Part shown: positions 35,159 to 44,516 of the stretch, one piece after another
Layout: every line of letters starts with the position of its first letter
Position numbering within the stretch: the first letter of the stretch is position 1
Assembly (NCBI GenBank): GCA_937923405.1
Contig: CALDUY010000013.1
Coordinates: forward strand, 62,001-126,000
From: an uncultured Gemmataceae bacterium
GTDB taxonomy: Bacteria; Planctomycetota; Planctomycetia; Gemmatales; Gemmataceae
Length of the DNA stretch: 64,000 bases
Direction: 5' to 3'
Position numbers and translations under genes: made by a program
Notes under the pieces: generated by a model
Seen by the model: the letters and a program-made list of their open reading frames with translations, nothing else
The model's database searches: none
Told to the model about the DNA's origin: nothing

Positions 35159-36045
35159 CTAGAACGAGTCGTGGACAACTTCGCCTCCGGCTCGGGTGGC
35201 CAATGCGGGGAGAATCGTGTCCGCTTCGTAGGGCAAGAAGCGAACCGATCCTCCGGCAAAGAGAAAGTTGGCCCCTCCGGGATGCAGGCTTCAGAAGTGA
35301 AACACGTCGCAGTTGTTAGCAGCCTGACCGCGTTGAAACCGAAACGGTCCAGGGCCGCAATGCGGATAGCGCGGATGAATGTTGAGTTCTCGTGCTCCAA
35401 CATGTAGATCCAGGGAGCCGTCTTTAGCCTGGCCCCATCCGGCATACCACCAACCCAGAGCCAGATCACTGCTCGGCGGACGTTCGCCAACCAGAAGTGT
35501 CTGGCTGGTGCCGTCTAAGATGTCGGTCAAGCGAACGCGCGAATCCACGTAGAGGACTCCGTCATTGCGCAGCCGATTGAGACCGGTATTCCCTTGATAC
35601 GAGGTCAAGCCAATCAGGAACGGCCCAGCGTCGAACGGTTGAGCGGTTCGACTGTCGGAAGGGCACGAATAGATCGGCATCCTTCTACCAAGGATGGGAC
35701 GATGGAGCGGATCTTGAAAGAACTGGCGTTGTTCAAAGGCTTGTAGCGCTTGTTGCCATAACCCTTCTTTTCCAGATAAGGCAGTAGTCGTGTCATCCAA
35801 CTGAGGTGAGGCTGAGGAGCCAGTCCGTTCTGGTAACTACAGCCTGCCGGAAAGTGCTGATAGGTGTCGTGGTATTGATGAAGAGCAAGGCCCATCTGTT
35901 TGAGATTATTGGTGCATTTAAGGCGACTTGCTGCTTCACGGACTTTCTGAATGGCAGGCAGCAATAGGCCAATTAAGACTGCGAGGATGGCAATCACGAC
36001 CAGTAGTTCCAGCAGGGTGAATGCCGACCGGGATCGTGTGTTCAT
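35159..36045 (-). pseudogene. DUF1559 prepilin-like protein, frameshift plus nonsense
   Basis: The N-terminus is a normal type IV-pilin-like leader ([19 protein letters not shown]), followed by the DUF1559 head ([25 protein letters not shown]). At 35766-35773 (aaaagaaggg on the coding strand) one base is missing: the frame reads [10 protein letters not shown] whereas the next frame continues [17 protein letters not shown]. Further on, the family's conserved HFW is HF followed by TGA (35291-35293), after which the frame stays open as SLHPGGANFLFAGGSVRF to a stop at 35159. Both lesions would have to be repaired to give a ~295-residue protein. Its ATG overlaps the stop of the MauE-like gene (ATGA), so it was the last gene of that unit. 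Confidence 0.85.
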
Positions 36046-36551
36046 GGCAGCGATTCCCAACCGAGAAGCGTTCGCTTCCAATGGCGATAGATCAGCGACA
36101 GCATCAAACCCAGCAGAGATGCCGCGGCTGCCGAGGTCGCCAGGGTGACGGTCTGACGACCCACCTGAAGCCCGCCTGAAGTGCCGAAACACCCACAGGC
36201 AATTTCCAATCCGTTGTACCAAGCGATAACCTGCACGGTTGTAAATCCGAGAAAGAGAAATATCGCGAGCAAATAGGATTCGATCGGCCACCATCTCAAT
36301 AGCAAACAGATGCCGACAATCAATTGCAGAAATGGTAACACAATCGCCACCCATTTCCCCGGTTCGATGCCGGTCAATTGATAACTGTAAACCGTGGAGA
36401 GGAAGTAATAAGGATTCCCCAGATGGGCAAACGAGCTTCGCAGCAGAAGGAGAGCCAAAGCAATGGCGACTACTCGTTCGCCAACCACAAGTGCCATTTG
36501 GCGGAAACGATGTCTCCGCCCAGTCTCAGCGACTTGGTTTGGCAGATTCAT
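36042..36551 (-). CDS. MauE/DoxX-type redox membrane protein
   Basis: 169 residues with about four membrane segments (~22-38, 68-86, 92-111, 134-154). The motif C119-G-C121-FG is the cysteine pair seen in MauE-like proteins, which support disulfide formation or maturation of partner proteins (MauE is needed for methylamine dehydrogenase). The ATG at 36551 has AAGGAG about 11 nt upstream and lies 26 nt inside the end of the C39/rhodanese gene; a GTG at 36605 is the alternative. Its stop overlaps the DUF1559 start. The context suggests it handles cysteines of an exported partner, most simply the six-cysteine protein at 38935-39336. Confidence 0.82.
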   Translation of the reverse strand: MNLPNQVAETGRRHRFRQMALVVGERVVAIALALLLLRSSFAHLGNPYYFLSTVYSYQLTGIEPGKWVAIVLPFLQLIVGICLLLRWWPIESYLLAIFLFLGFTTVQVIAWYNGLEIACGCFGTSGGLQVGRQTVTLATSAAAASLLGLMLSLIYRHWKRTLLGWESLP

Positions 36552-37626
36552 GCGCTGCCCACTCCTTATAACCACCAGGGTACAATTCCACGTTGGTATA
36601 GCCACGAAACATCAGATCTGCCGCGATTATCTCGCCCCAACTACACTTTTCGCTTTGACAGTACACGATGACTCGAGCTCGTGGATTAATCTTGGCTAGA
36701 ATCTCACTACGTTCGACTAATCCCGCGTAGACGGGGAGATTGACCGCTCTAGGCAAATGGCCCATTTGATACCCCTCGGGAAATCGCGCATCGAGGAAGA
36801 CCACATCGGGATCGTGCGCGAGCGACTTGATTTCCTGGTAAGTGACTGAGGGTAATTCCGGCTCGAAGTGTTGAAGCACGATTTGTCCCACAGCCGCGCG
36901 ATTGGCTAATAATCCCTCATCATGAATAGAATGGGTGATTAAAGCAGCACAAAAGCCAATTAGAATCAACGCTGGGAGAACATACAGGCAGCGGAGACGA
37001 TGATTAGCCATTCGGAATTGATCGAGTGCGATACGGAATCCGCCAAGAACCGCGCCGATCAGCAGTAACAGGACAATCGACTCGAACCAGGCACTACCCT
37101 GGATCCACCACGTTGAGATTGGCGATTTACTGACTACCAAGCCCGTGCCATCCCAGAGCGACAGCAATTCAGCGAACGGTAACAGTTCGACGGAATTCGG
37201 CGGATCCACAATGCGCGCCTTGTCCTGTTGTACGCCTAGATACAGGATCCAATGAGCGTAATCCGTTTTCAGTCCGGGACGGCGAACGTGAAGAATAATG
37301 GGAAAAGAGCTATTGCGTAATGCGGAAGCCGTTAACCCTTCCATTGCTTCGCAATAGCCACCCGAATCAACAATCGCTTGTTTCAATTCGGCAGCGGTAC
37401 TGCCGTAGAAGGATCCGACATACTTGTTGTCGAGTAAATCCTCGAATTGCACTTCGATGCCAACCGCTCGTAACGCGCCATAGGCTGAATAGACGCCGCA
37501 ATAGGGACCGCCGGCTATTTCTCTCTCACGAGGAGGCGGGGGTTTTTGTGCCAAGGGAGGCGGCGCGGCGGCCTGAAGCCACGAACCCCAGATAATCACA
37601 CTGATGAGGACGAATAGATAGTTCAT
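36526..37626 (-). CDS. C39-like cysteine peptidase fused to a rhodanese domain
   Basis: 366 residues in an unusual order: signal-like segment (1-20), Pro-rich linker, a C39/papain-like domain (~38-165) with C43 in GGPYCGVYSAYGALR, H125 in YAHWILYLGV and D141 in VDPPNS as a plausible triad, two membrane segments (~184-200, 213-231), and a C-terminal rhodanese domain (~255-358) with VVFLDARFPEGYQMGHLPRA and an active-site loop C323-QSEKC. C39 peptidases cleave double-Gly leaders of exported peptides; rhodaneses move sulfane sulfur or bind thiols. With two membrane spans both domains could face the same side. It overlaps the MauE-like gene by 26 nt and follows the anchored protein by 22 nt. Confidence 0.82.
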   Translation of the reverse strand: MNYLFVLISVIIWGSWLQAAAPPPLAQKPPPPREREIAGGPYCGVYSAYGALRAVGIEVQFEDLLDNKYVGSFYGSTAAELKQAIVDSGGYCEAMEGLTASALRNSSFPIILHVRRPGLKTDYAHWILYLGVQQDKARIVDPPNSVELLPFAELLSLWDGTGLVVSKSPISTWWIQGSAWFESIVLLLLIGAVLGGFRIALDQFRMANHRLRCLYVLPALILIGFCAALITHSIHDEGLLANRAAVGQIVLQHFEPELPSVTYQEIKSLAHDPDVVFLDARFPEGYQMGHLPRAVNLPVYAGLVERSEILAKINPRARVIVYCQSEKCSWGEIIAADLMFRGYTNVELYPGGYKEWAAHESAKPSR

Positions 37627-37648
37627 GGTCGCTGATCCGAAAGTCACC

Positions 37649-38818
37649 TCAATTTGGAACAGTTCGACTAGATCTCCACCAGTAAAATCCGATTCCCGCT
37701 ACTGCCAGCACGGCCAGAGTGAGTAATCCCATCCTCCAACCACGATTGCTCTCAAACCAGTTGCCTTCCAAATTGGCCACCGATTCCTGATCGATGTTCT
37801 TTACAATCTTACCATCACGCCATTCATGCCGAATCATCTCTTTTCCTTCAATGCTCGCTGGAGCACCGTTTGGGATAGGCGTGGAAATGGCAAACGAATC
37901 CGGAGTAATGGTAGGGTGTAAGTTGATGTCTTTGAGTTGGACACGTTGGATGTCAACGTCTTTAGTTCGGTTTTTGCCGCAGATTGCGATTTCGGTGATG
38001 GTGTAAGCAGACACAACGGAATGACCTTGGATAGTTTCTATGCGGTCTGCTTTCCATTCCCAGGTGATTTCATGGCACGGTCCGCCTTCATTTTCTGGAA
38101 TGGATTGGAGCGGAATGCCCCCAATATTTTTTTGCCAGCTTTCAAGACGTTTGTGAATGCGAACGGGAGCGAAAGCAAGTTTTGGATCAAAGGAAATGGA
38201 GTAGTTTCCCCATTCACTGGTTGCTTCCAGTAACCAGATCAACCGATCTGAACTTGCTTCTTGCCTGACGGACAGTTTGGAATTTTTCAGTTGTTCCGTG
38301 ATCGTCCAATGAGAATTCATGGCAAAAGTACCACCGTTAATCAGTGGTAATGCTGCCATGATTCCCGTGCGATGGATTCGCTCTTGTTTGCTCATATCCG
38401 TGTAGCTACGAACCGCAGTTCCCTTACCTGATTTTGAATCTCGTGACACGAGTAAACACGGCTGACCGACTCCCGCGATCCACTCGTGTGACTCGGTAAT
38501 CGTATCAGTCTTGCCTTTTTCCATTAGGTTTATATTGGTAGTGCCGATCATCTTCATTCTCTCACCATCGAGCAGAATGGAAAACCTCCTTTCTCTGTAT
38601 GGCACGTTCGCGCGATAGTTGGGATCGCGCGTGGTATAGAATTTCTCTTCAACGCTGAAGCTGCACGTTTGAAACAATTGGATGTACCGATCCAGACTCG
38701 CAATCAACTCCTCGGGTCGTGGAGTGACTGGTTGTTGAGTGGCGAATGTGGGAACTGCCAGCAGGATAATCGCCCCGATGCCACAAACCGTTCTGAGGAG
38801 ATGATGGTTCAATCGCAT
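37649..38818 (-). CDS. Exported protein with C-terminal membrane anchor, function unknown
   Basis: 389 residues: signal peptide (~1-26, ending near TFATQ), an extracytoplasmic domain whose start (SFSVEEKFYTTRDP, RRFSILLDGERMKMIG) has the alternating beta pattern of LolA/RseB-like lipid-binding folds, and one membrane segment near the C-terminus (MGLLTLAVLAVAGIGFYWW) with a short basic tail. I do not recognise a named family. It lies 22 nt upstream of the C39/rhodanese gene and downstream of the cysteine-rich protein, in the same orientation. Base composition here looks more AT-rich than in the surrounding genes, which hints at transfer of the cassette. Confidence 0.7.
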   Translation of the reverse strand: MRLNHHLLRTVCGIGAIILLAVPTFATQQPVTPRPEELIASLDRYIQLFQTCSFSVEEKFYTTRDPNYRANVPYRERRFSILLDGERMKMIGTTNINLMEKGKTDTITESHEWIAGVGQPCLLVSRDSKSGKGTAVRSYTDMSKQERIHRTGIMAALPLINGGTFAMNSHWTITEQLKNSKLSVRQEASSDRLIWLLEATSEWGNYSISFDPKLAFAPVRIHKRLESWQKNIGGIPLQSIPENEGGPCHEITWEWKADRIETIQGHSVVSAYTITEIAICGKNRTKDVDIQRVQLKDINLHPTITPDSFAISTPIPNGAPASIEGKEMIRHEWRDGKIVKNIDQESVANLEGNWFESNRGWRMGLLTLAVLAVAGIGFYWWRSSRTVPN

Positions 38819-38861
38819 GAGTCGCTCCAGATATGATTGATGCCGCGATATGCCTGGATTA

Positions 38862-38909
38862 GGCCACTTGACATGGTACTTGTGAAGACCTGAGCCATGT
38901 CAAGTGGCC
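38862..38909. terminator. Perfect 15-bp-stem inverted repeat between cassette genes
   Basis: ggccacttgacatgg (38862-38876) pairs perfectly with ccatgtcaagtggcc (38895-38909) over an 18-nt loop. On the plus strand the stem is followed by ttctttt, on the minus strand it is not T-rich. It lies 26 nt after the cysteine-rich gene and before the next cassette gene, so it may act as an attenuator or transcript-stabilising hairpin that sets a higher level for the small protein. Confidence 0.6.
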
Positions 38910-38934
38910 TTCTTTTGCAGCTATTGAGACGGAA

Positions 38935-39336
38935 TTACTCTTGTTTCACAGGTGTGCATTCTTCATCGAGTTTCTTTTTCGCAAACAATTTGCCGCAAGA
39001 AGAATCCACTCTACACACCTTCTTTGTTTCGTCGTTGTCATATAGCTTCTTTTTCAGAACGCCTTTCAACACTGGTGTAATGTCTTGGTACGGATCCCCG
39101 CAAGATAGATAAGCACCAGTGTTTCCCTTGTAGTATGGACAGTCCGTCTCTGTTAACGAATTGCCATTGCAGTCAGACATGGTTTCTTCACCTCCACCTC
39201 CGGGAGGCGCTGGATCAGCACCGAAGAGATCGCTCAATCTCGGGTTACTCATTCGTCGTGGTCCGCCATCATGGGCTGCCACGCAAACCACGGCTACTAC
39301 CATCAACAGGCCAATCCCTAACTTGAACCGAGTCAT
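38935..39336 (-). CDS. Small exported six-cysteine protein
   Basis: 133 residues: a hydrophobic leader (~4-21, ending AAHDGG), a Gly/Pro-rich stretch (~40-50), then a hydrophilic domain with six cysteines (C56, C66, C79, C108, C114, C127) and a Lys-rich segment (VLKGVLKKKLYD). No family is recognised. The number and spacing of cysteines suggest three disulfides or a cluster of modified thiols. GAGGA sits ~9 nt before the ATG. It is the first gene of the minus-strand cassette encoding an anchored protein, a C39/rhodanese fusion, a MauE-type protein and a prepilin-like gene, and is the most obvious substrate of that set. A double Gly at 24-25 is a possible C39 site. Confidence 0.7.
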   Translation of the reverse strand: MTRFKLGIGLLMVVAVVCVAAHDGGPRRMSNPRLSDLFGADPAPPGGGGEETMSDCNGNSLTETDCPYYKGNTGAYLSCGDPYQDITPVLKGVLKKKLYDNDETKKVCRVDSSCGKLFAKKKLDEECTPVKQE

Positions 39337-39471
39337 TGTCTAGTTCCTCGTTGACGTGTCGATTTGAAATAACCCTAACCTAAGATCGATCGAAGATAGG
39401 TTGTGTGCATATTAACGAATATCGGGGGGGGGCAAGAAAAAAAGACAGCAAATTCGAGCTTCATCATATTT

Positions 39472-40671
39472 TCATCGCCCATCGAGCGTCCATTGCACGT
39501 CGAGCCAGGTGCCGTCGCGACTGTACTTCAGCGACGACGTCTTGGCTCGGGGCAGTAGCTCCTCTTGTTCGATTTTGGTCGCCTGTGCTTCGTCGATACA
39601 GCGGAACGAGCCGAGCACTTTCGCCGGACTCGTCGGCATCAGGCCGAGACTGAATGTCTGGATCTCGCCGATCCGCGTCAGCAGGGGAACCTCATTTAGC
39701 TGTGCGGTCAACGTGGGCAGCCAGGTTTTCTTCCAGTCCCGGGCATGGCCGACGATCCATCCCGTCGCACCGGGAGGCACGCGCTGATCGAGGGCGTTCC
39801 GCAGCTCGACTCGCAAAGCCGACGTACCCTCGTTGGGAGTGGTCGGGACCAGCTCGAATTGGCCGAATAGCCCCAGAACCACGGTTCGCTCGTCGGCGAA
39901 CCATAGGGTCGCTGGCACGCCGCGAAGGCTCGCCGAGTAGATTGTTCGTTTGCCTCCGCTGGCGGAGCGGTCCTCGCGCTCGCGGCTGGCCTTCAAGGCG
40001 ACCTGGATGCGTCGCTTGTCGAGGGGTTTGATAGTGCGCACAATTAGCTGAGTCGGCGGCGTCAGCTCGGCCTCCTCGTCGTCGCGGACGGTGACTCCGA
40101 GTACGAGGTGATCCAGCTCCTCGACTCCGATGCCGACCAGCTCTTTCAGATTGTCGAGTTGAAAATCGCTATTTGCGATCCGAAATGATCGCGATCGCAG
40201 CTCCTTGCCCGTGGGGCTGGCGAGCAGTTCCTGCACCTGCAGGGCGACGATCAATCCCGTGGTGTTCGGCAGGTAGCCCAGTCCAGTCAGTGCACTAAGG
40301 GGGACGGCCTGATCCGCGGGCGGGGGAAGCTCGGTCTGCCACGGCCGCCGCGACTTGCGTGGCAGCGCCTTGTCATGTTCCCGGCGCGTCTCCACGGTCA
40401 ATAGCGCGTAGGTCAGCCCAGTGCCGGCCATGACGAGCATCATGCCGAGAATGCCCGCCGCCACCCAGCGATTGGCCTTCACTGGCTTGGGGCGGCGTCC
40501 CGACGGAAGGGACGCGGTCAGTGCGGGGGGAGTAGTCGGCGGCTCGGGCAGTTGCGTCAGCACGAAACTCTCGCCACAGCGAACGCAGGTGGTGCGCTGG
40601 CCCACCTTCAGACTGGCAGTCCATTCCACGCGAGCGTTGCAATACGGACAGGTGATCGACTCTGCGTTCAT
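39472..40671 (-). CDS. Zinc-ribbon membrane protein, function unknown
   Basis: 399 residues: an N-terminal zinc ribbon (CPYCNARVEW...CVRCGESF), a Pro-rich linker, one membrane segment (~70-90, AAGILGMMLVMAGTGLTYALL) and a large extracytoplasmic domain without recognised motifs. The ribbon-linker-membrane layout recalls the N-terminal part of the Ser/Thr kinase in this window, but there is no kinase domain. The ATG at 40671 begins the zinc ribbon and is preferred to an in-frame GTG 48 nt upstream. No clear Shine-Dalgarno. It follows the sulfatase gene in the same direction, 44 nt away. Confidence 0.7.
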   Translation of the reverse strand: MNAESITCPYCNARVEWTASLKVGQRTTCVRCGESFVLTQLPEPPTTPPALTASLPSGRRPKPVKANRWVAAGILGMMLVMAGTGLTYALLTVETRREHDKALPRKSRRPWQTELPPPADQAVPLSALTGLGYLPNTTGLIVALQVQELLASPTGKELRSRSFRIANSDFQLDNLKELVGIGVEELDHLVLGVTVRDDEEAELTPPTQLIVRTIKPLDKRRIQVALKASREREDRSASGGKRTIYSASLRGVPATLWFADERTVVLGLFGQFELVPTTPNEGTSALRVELRNALDQRVPPGATGWIVGHARDWKKTWLPTLTAQLNEVPLLTRIGEIQTFSLGLMPTSPAKVLGSFRCIDEAQATKIEQEELLPRAKTSSLKYSRDGTWLDVQWTLDGR

Positions 40672-40715
40672 ACGAGTATTGTCTGCGTCGCATTGGCCCC
40701 TGTCCAGAGCAGGGT

Positions 40716-42104
40716 TCACAGCGTGCCGACCGGGCGTACCGCCTTGCCCTTCTGGTTAGTGGCGGTGTCACCGAGTTCCTCGCGGGCGGGGTCGGCAAGC
40801 TTCTTCAACTCGGCGAGGACCGCGGGATGCTGGTCGGCGACATTGGTCGTTTCGCGCGGATCACTTTGCAGGTCGTACAGCTCCAGGCCGGTCTTTTTGG
40901 TGACGTACTTGCCGGGTTTGCCGTCGCGGCCCGGCTCACCCGCCAGGGAGCGATACTCGTGAGGAAAGTGCAACTTCCACTTGCCGCTGCGCAGAGCTTG
41001 CAACTCGCCGCCCCACCAGAAGAAGTAGGCGGCATGCGGCGACTTGCCCTCGCCGGTCAACAACGAGCCAATGTCTTTGCCATCGAGGGGTAGTTCGGGC
41101 AGTTTGGCCCCGGCAAAGGCCGCCAGTGTTGGCAGTAGATCGATGGTCATGGCCGGCTCGCGGCTGACGCTGCCGGCAGGGATCTTGCCTGGCCAACGCA
41201 TCAGACAGGGAACGCGAACGCCGCCCTCGAACGTGGTGCCTTTGCCCTCGCGCAGGCCGGCGGTGATTCCGGCGTGGTTGCCGTAGCTCAGCCAGGGGCC
41301 ATTGTCCGAGGTGAAGATCACCAGCGTCTTTTCTTCGAGTTTGTGCTTCTTCAACGCCTTCAGGATCTGGCCCACCGACCAGTCAATTTCCTCACTTACA
41401 TCTCCGTAAAGTCCCTGTTTGGATTTACCCTTGAACTTGTCGGAGACGAACAAAGGAACATGCGGCATGGTGTGCGGCGCATAGAGGAAGAACGGCTGTT
41501 GATGGTGCTTGTTGATGAAGGCGACCGCACGTTCGGTATAGGCCGTCGTCAACCGGGCTTGGTCGCGGAAGTCGTTTTCGACGATGGTCGTGCCGTCGAG
41601 CAGAGGCAGCGGCGGAAAGTTCCTCGCGGTCGGATGGGCCGGCCACATGTCGTTGGAGTAGGGCAGGCCGAAGTACTCATCGAAGCCGTGCCGCGTCGGC
41701 AGGAACTTGTCGTGATGGCCCAGATGCCATTTGCCGAAGATGCCCGAGACGTAGCCTTGCGGTTTCAGCACCTTGGCGAGAGTGCTTTCCTTCTCGGAAA
41801 TGCCCACCTTACTTGAGGGATTAAGTGCGCCAAAGATGCCGATCCGATTGGGGTAGCACCCGGTCAGTAGAGCCGCACGCGAGGCGGAACAAACCGCCTG
41901 AGCGACATAAAAATCGGTGAACCGCCGTCCCTCCTTGGCCAGCTGATCGAGATTTGGAGTTTGCCACTGGGTGGCTCCGTAGCAGCCCAGATCGCCATAA
42001 CCCAGATCATCGGCGAAGATCAGGACGACGTTCGGTTTGTCGGAAGCGTAAACGCTAGAGAGAGAACAAGTTAACAATAACGCCAACAAATAGGTTCGCA
42101 TCAT
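40716..42104 (-). CDS. Secreted sulfatase (arylsulfatase family)
   Basis: 462 residues with a signal peptide (~1-20) and the full sulfatase signature: N-terminal metal site IFADDLGYGDLG, the formylglycine motif C72-S-A-S-R followed by ALLTG, GKWHLG, and the second metal site FTSDNGPW with the downstream substrate Lys region. The Ser/Ala change within C-x-P/A-x-R is allowed. Activity needs FGly conversion of C72 by an FGE encoded elsewhere. Planctomycetes carry many such enzymes for sulfated polysaccharides. GAGG lies ~10 nt before the ATG pair at 42104/42101. The zinc-ribbon gene follows. Confidence 0.93.
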   Translation of the reverse strand: MMRTYLLALLLTCSLSSVYASDKPNVVLIFADDLGYGDLGCYGATQWQTPNLDQLAKEGRRFTDFYVAQAVCSASRAALLTGCYPNRIGIFGALNPSSKVGISEKESTLAKVLKPQGYVSGIFGKWHLGHHDKFLPTRHGFDEYFGLPYSNDMWPAHPTARNFPPLPLLDGTTIVENDFRDQARLTTAYTERAVAFINKHHQQPFFLYAPHTMPHVPLFVSDKFKGKSKQGLYGDVSEEIDWSVGQILKALKKHKLEEKTLVIFTSDNGPWLSYGNHAGITAGLREGKGTTFEGGVRVPCLMRWPGKIPAGSVSREPAMTIDLLPTLAAFAGAKLPELPLDGKDIGSLLTGEGKSPHAAYFFWWGGELQALRSGKWKLHFPHEYRSLAGEPGRDGKPGKYVTKKTGLELYDLQSDPRETTNVADQHPAVLAELKKLADPAREELGDTATNQKGKAVRPVGTL

Positions 42105-42411
42105 GGCCGTGGCCTCGTTGCAGGGGATCGCGCGTCTTTTTGATAGCGAACCAGGCGAGCGAGGGCAAATTTCTAAAAAAATTTGTCCGGTTTTTGTTTC
42201 GCTGTCGCATTGCACTGTAGAGGAAGTGAGAGAAGAACAGAGAAGAGGCAACCATTCTGTTTGACTCGGGCCTCGCTCACTTGATGAGACCATAAATGGC
42301 GTCGCCGTCATCACCCTGACGACCCGTCAGCGCCGCCGTCCCTGGCGCTGATGGGGTCTGTCATTTTCCGAGCGTCATTCTGAAGATAATCAAGATTGTG
42401 TAAGTCGATTT
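42105..42411. other. Intergenic region between dipeptidase and sulfatase genes
   Basis: About 300 bases with a T/A-rich tract near 42170-42200 that may hold the sulfatase promoter, and the hairpin listed separately. No gene is seen. Confidence 0.4.
42323..42355 (-). terminator. 12-bp hairpin downstream of the dipeptidase gene
   Basis: cccgtcagcgcc (42323-42334) pairs with ggcgctgatggg (42344-42355), one G-U pair, loop of 9. It lies 57 nt past the dipeptidase stop. There is no T-tract on the minus strand, so a strong intrinsic terminator is not certain. Confidence 0.4.
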
Positions 42412-43653
42412 TCAAGAGTCTAGCTTCCACTCTCGGGCCACCTTTCCCGCTTCGCGCAACACCCGTAGGGCGTTCAGTCCGAGAATCTTGTGAATCTGCT
42501 CCTGATTGTAGCCGCGATTTAGCAACTCCTGGGTCAACAGCGGATAGGTCGATACATCTTCGAGTTGCTTGGGCGTCATGTCGATGCCATCGTAGTCCGA
42601 GCCGATCCCAACGTGATCGACGCCGGCCACCCGGATGATGTGCTCGATGTGATCGACGACGTGATGAATGCTCCCCGAGGGGAAGGGATGCTCTTTGCGA
42701 TACGCCTCCATCGCGGTGCGGAAGTCGTTGCGGTCGGGATACTTCGCTCGCAGGGAACGGTAGGCCTTAGCCACCTCTCGACTGTGCCGCGCTCCTTCCG
42801 GCGTGATGAACCCCGAGTAGAAATTCACCATGATAACGCCGCCGTTGGCCTTCACGAGTTTCAACACATCGTCTGGGACGTTGCGCGGATGGTCCGCCAA
42901 CGCAAAGGCCGACGAGTGTGAAGCGATGACCGGAGCTTTGGTTACCTTGAGAACGTGCCGCATGGTCTCGGCGGAGATGTGCGAGATGTCCACCAACATA
43001 CCCAGGCGATTCATTTCACGAACTACTTCCTCGCCGAACTTCGTCAGGCCGTGGTGTCGGGCCTTGTCGGTGGCGGAGTCGGCCCAGTCGGTGTTCTCCG
43101 AATGGGTCAGGGTCATGTAGCGCACCCCGAGCCGATGATACATGCGCAGCACCGCCAGCGAGTTGTCGATCGAGTGCCCTCCCTCGACGCCAATCAGCGA
43201 GGCAATCTTGCCACCGAGGCGGATGCGTTCCACGTCTTCTGCCGAATAGGCCATCTCGAAGGTGTCGGGATAGGTCTCGACCATCCGGCGAATAATGTCG
43301 ATCTGGCGGAGCGTGTCCTTGATCGCGGTGCCCTGGCGAGCCGTCGAGGACGGAACATAGGCCGACCAGAACTGTGCGCCGACGTTGCCCTTGCGCAATC
43401 GTGGAATGTCGGTGTGCATCTTCGGCTGAGGTTTGCGCAGGTCGATGTTACGAAAGGAGAGATCGTCGAGTTCAAAAATCCGCCAAGGAACGTCGTTGTG
43501 GCCATCAAAAACGAAGCCGGCCTCATGCACGCGGCGGCCTTCGTCGGTCAGTAGCACGGTGCCGCGCAACGACTTCTTCGCCGCTTCGTCCGCATTCAGT
43601 CCCAAGGACACGGCTGCCAGCAGCACTCCTCCCAACACAAACATGCGCATCAT
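42412..43653 (-). CDS. Membrane dipeptidase family (M19) peptidase
   Basis: 413 residues with a signal peptide (~1-21) and the renal dipeptidase TIM barrel: [10 protein letters not shown] with the metal-binding HxD, GVEGGHSI with the bridging Glu, SHSSAFAL and [10 protein letters not shown]. All metal ligands can be seen. These zinc enzymes cleave dipeptides, often with D-residues at the second position. GAGGT is 4 nt before the ATG at 43653. It lies 20 nt downstream of the amidohydrolase gene on the same strand, so they probably share a transcript. Confidence 0.92.
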   Translation of the reverse strand: MMRMFVLGGVLLAAVSLGLNADEAAKKSLRGTVLLTDEGRRVHEAGFVFDGHNDVPWRIFELDDLSFRNIDLRKPQPKMHTDIPRLRKGNVGAQFWSAYVPSSTARQGTAIKDTLRQIDIIRRMVETYPDTFEMAYSAEDVERIRLGGKIASLIGVEGGHSIDNSLAVLRMYHRLGVRYMTLTHSENTDWADSATDKARHHGLTKFGEEVVREMNRLGMLVDISHISAETMRHVLKVTKAPVIASHSSAFALADHPRNVPDDVLKLVKANGGVIMVNFYSGFITPEGARHSREVAKAYRSLRAKYPDRNDFRTAMEAYRKEHPFPSGSIHHVVDHIEHIIRVAGVDHVGIGSDYDGIDMTPKQLEDVSTYPLLTQELLNRGYNQEQIHKILGLNALRVLREAGKVAREWKLDS

Positions 43654-43673
43654 GTCTACCTCATCTCGGCAGG

Positions 43674-44516
43674 TCAGTCGGTGAAAAAGAAACGCTCCGC
43701 TGTTTTGCGTAACAGCCAGTCTCGATCACTGTCGCTGAGAAACGTCAACCGGGAGCGGATCAACTCGATGGAATCCTTGTAAGTATGTCCCTCGCCGACC
43801 TGAAAGGGACAATCACTTTCCCACATGCAGCGCTCTGGTCCGAAGGCACCGACGATGCGCTCGATCATCGGCCCCAGGTCAGTGTAGGGCGGTTTCTTCT
43901 TACCCAGAGCGTAGAACGCGCCGACTTTGACCAGGATCCGCTTGTGCTTGGCCAGGGCACACAGCGCCTTGACGTCCTCGTCGCGGATGGTGCCGGTCAC
44001 GCCGATACGGGCCATGTGGTCGATGATGACCGGCGCGCCGGGATGCTTCTTGCACATGCGATCGATCTCCGGCAAGGCGTCAGGATCAATCAGGCAGGAG
44101 ATGGCCTGATTGTTGCGGGCCGCCGCGCGGAACATCTTGTCGAAGCCGTCCGGTTGCAGCCAGCGTGGAATCGGAGCTTTGGACAATTTCGGATAGATGC
44201 GAAATGCCCGAACTCTTCGCTTGGCCAATTCGCTCATCTCACGGGCCGGATCCTTACCCTCTGGATCAATGATCGCTGTGCCGACGAAGACGTCTTTATG
44301 CACGCCGATCATGTCGAGCATGTAGTTATTGTCGGTGTGGTAGTACGACATCTGAATGAGGTTGATGCGGCTGACCCCATTGGGGCGCGTGTGCTTGAAC
44401 AATTCTTCGGGAGTGAACGAGGCCGGCTTCATGTCCGACGGTTTGAACCCCTGGGCTAGCGGGTAGTGAATCGTGTCCGATGTCCAGACGTGGACATGCG
44501 CGTCGATATAGTTCAC
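43674..44516 (-). CDS. Amidohydrolase 2 family metal-dependent hydrolase
   Basis: 280 residues forming a TIM barrel: IDAHVHVW (HxH metal site, ~residues 4-11), [10 protein letters not shown] with the third His (~170-179), and WESDCPF with the catalytic Asp (~239-245). It belongs to the amidohydrolase-related/ACMSD-like group; the substrate is unknown. It starts with GTG at 44516, supported by AGGTG about 6 nt upstream. It is divergent from the DUF4832-like gene and is followed by the dipeptidase. Confidence 0.88.
   Translation of the reverse strand: MNYIDAHVHVWTSDTIHYPLAQGFKPSDMKPASFTPEELFKHTRPNGVSRINLIQMSYYHTDNNYMLDMIGVHKDVFVGTAIIDPEGKDPAREMSELAKRRVRAFRIYPKLSKAPIPRWLQPDGFDKMFRAAARNNQAISCLIDPDALPEIDRMCKKHPGAPVIIDHMARIGVTGTIRDEDVKALCALAKHKRILVKVGAFYALGKKKPPYTDLGPMIERIVGAFGPERCMWESDCPFQVGEGHTYKDSIELIRSRLTFLSDSDRDWLLRKTAERFFFTD

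Noticed and set aside
35009..35407. 132-codon plus-strand frame after the S41 peptidase
   Set aside because: It overlaps the end of the peptidase gene in another frame and is antisense to the DUF1559 pseudogene, which explains the sequence better.
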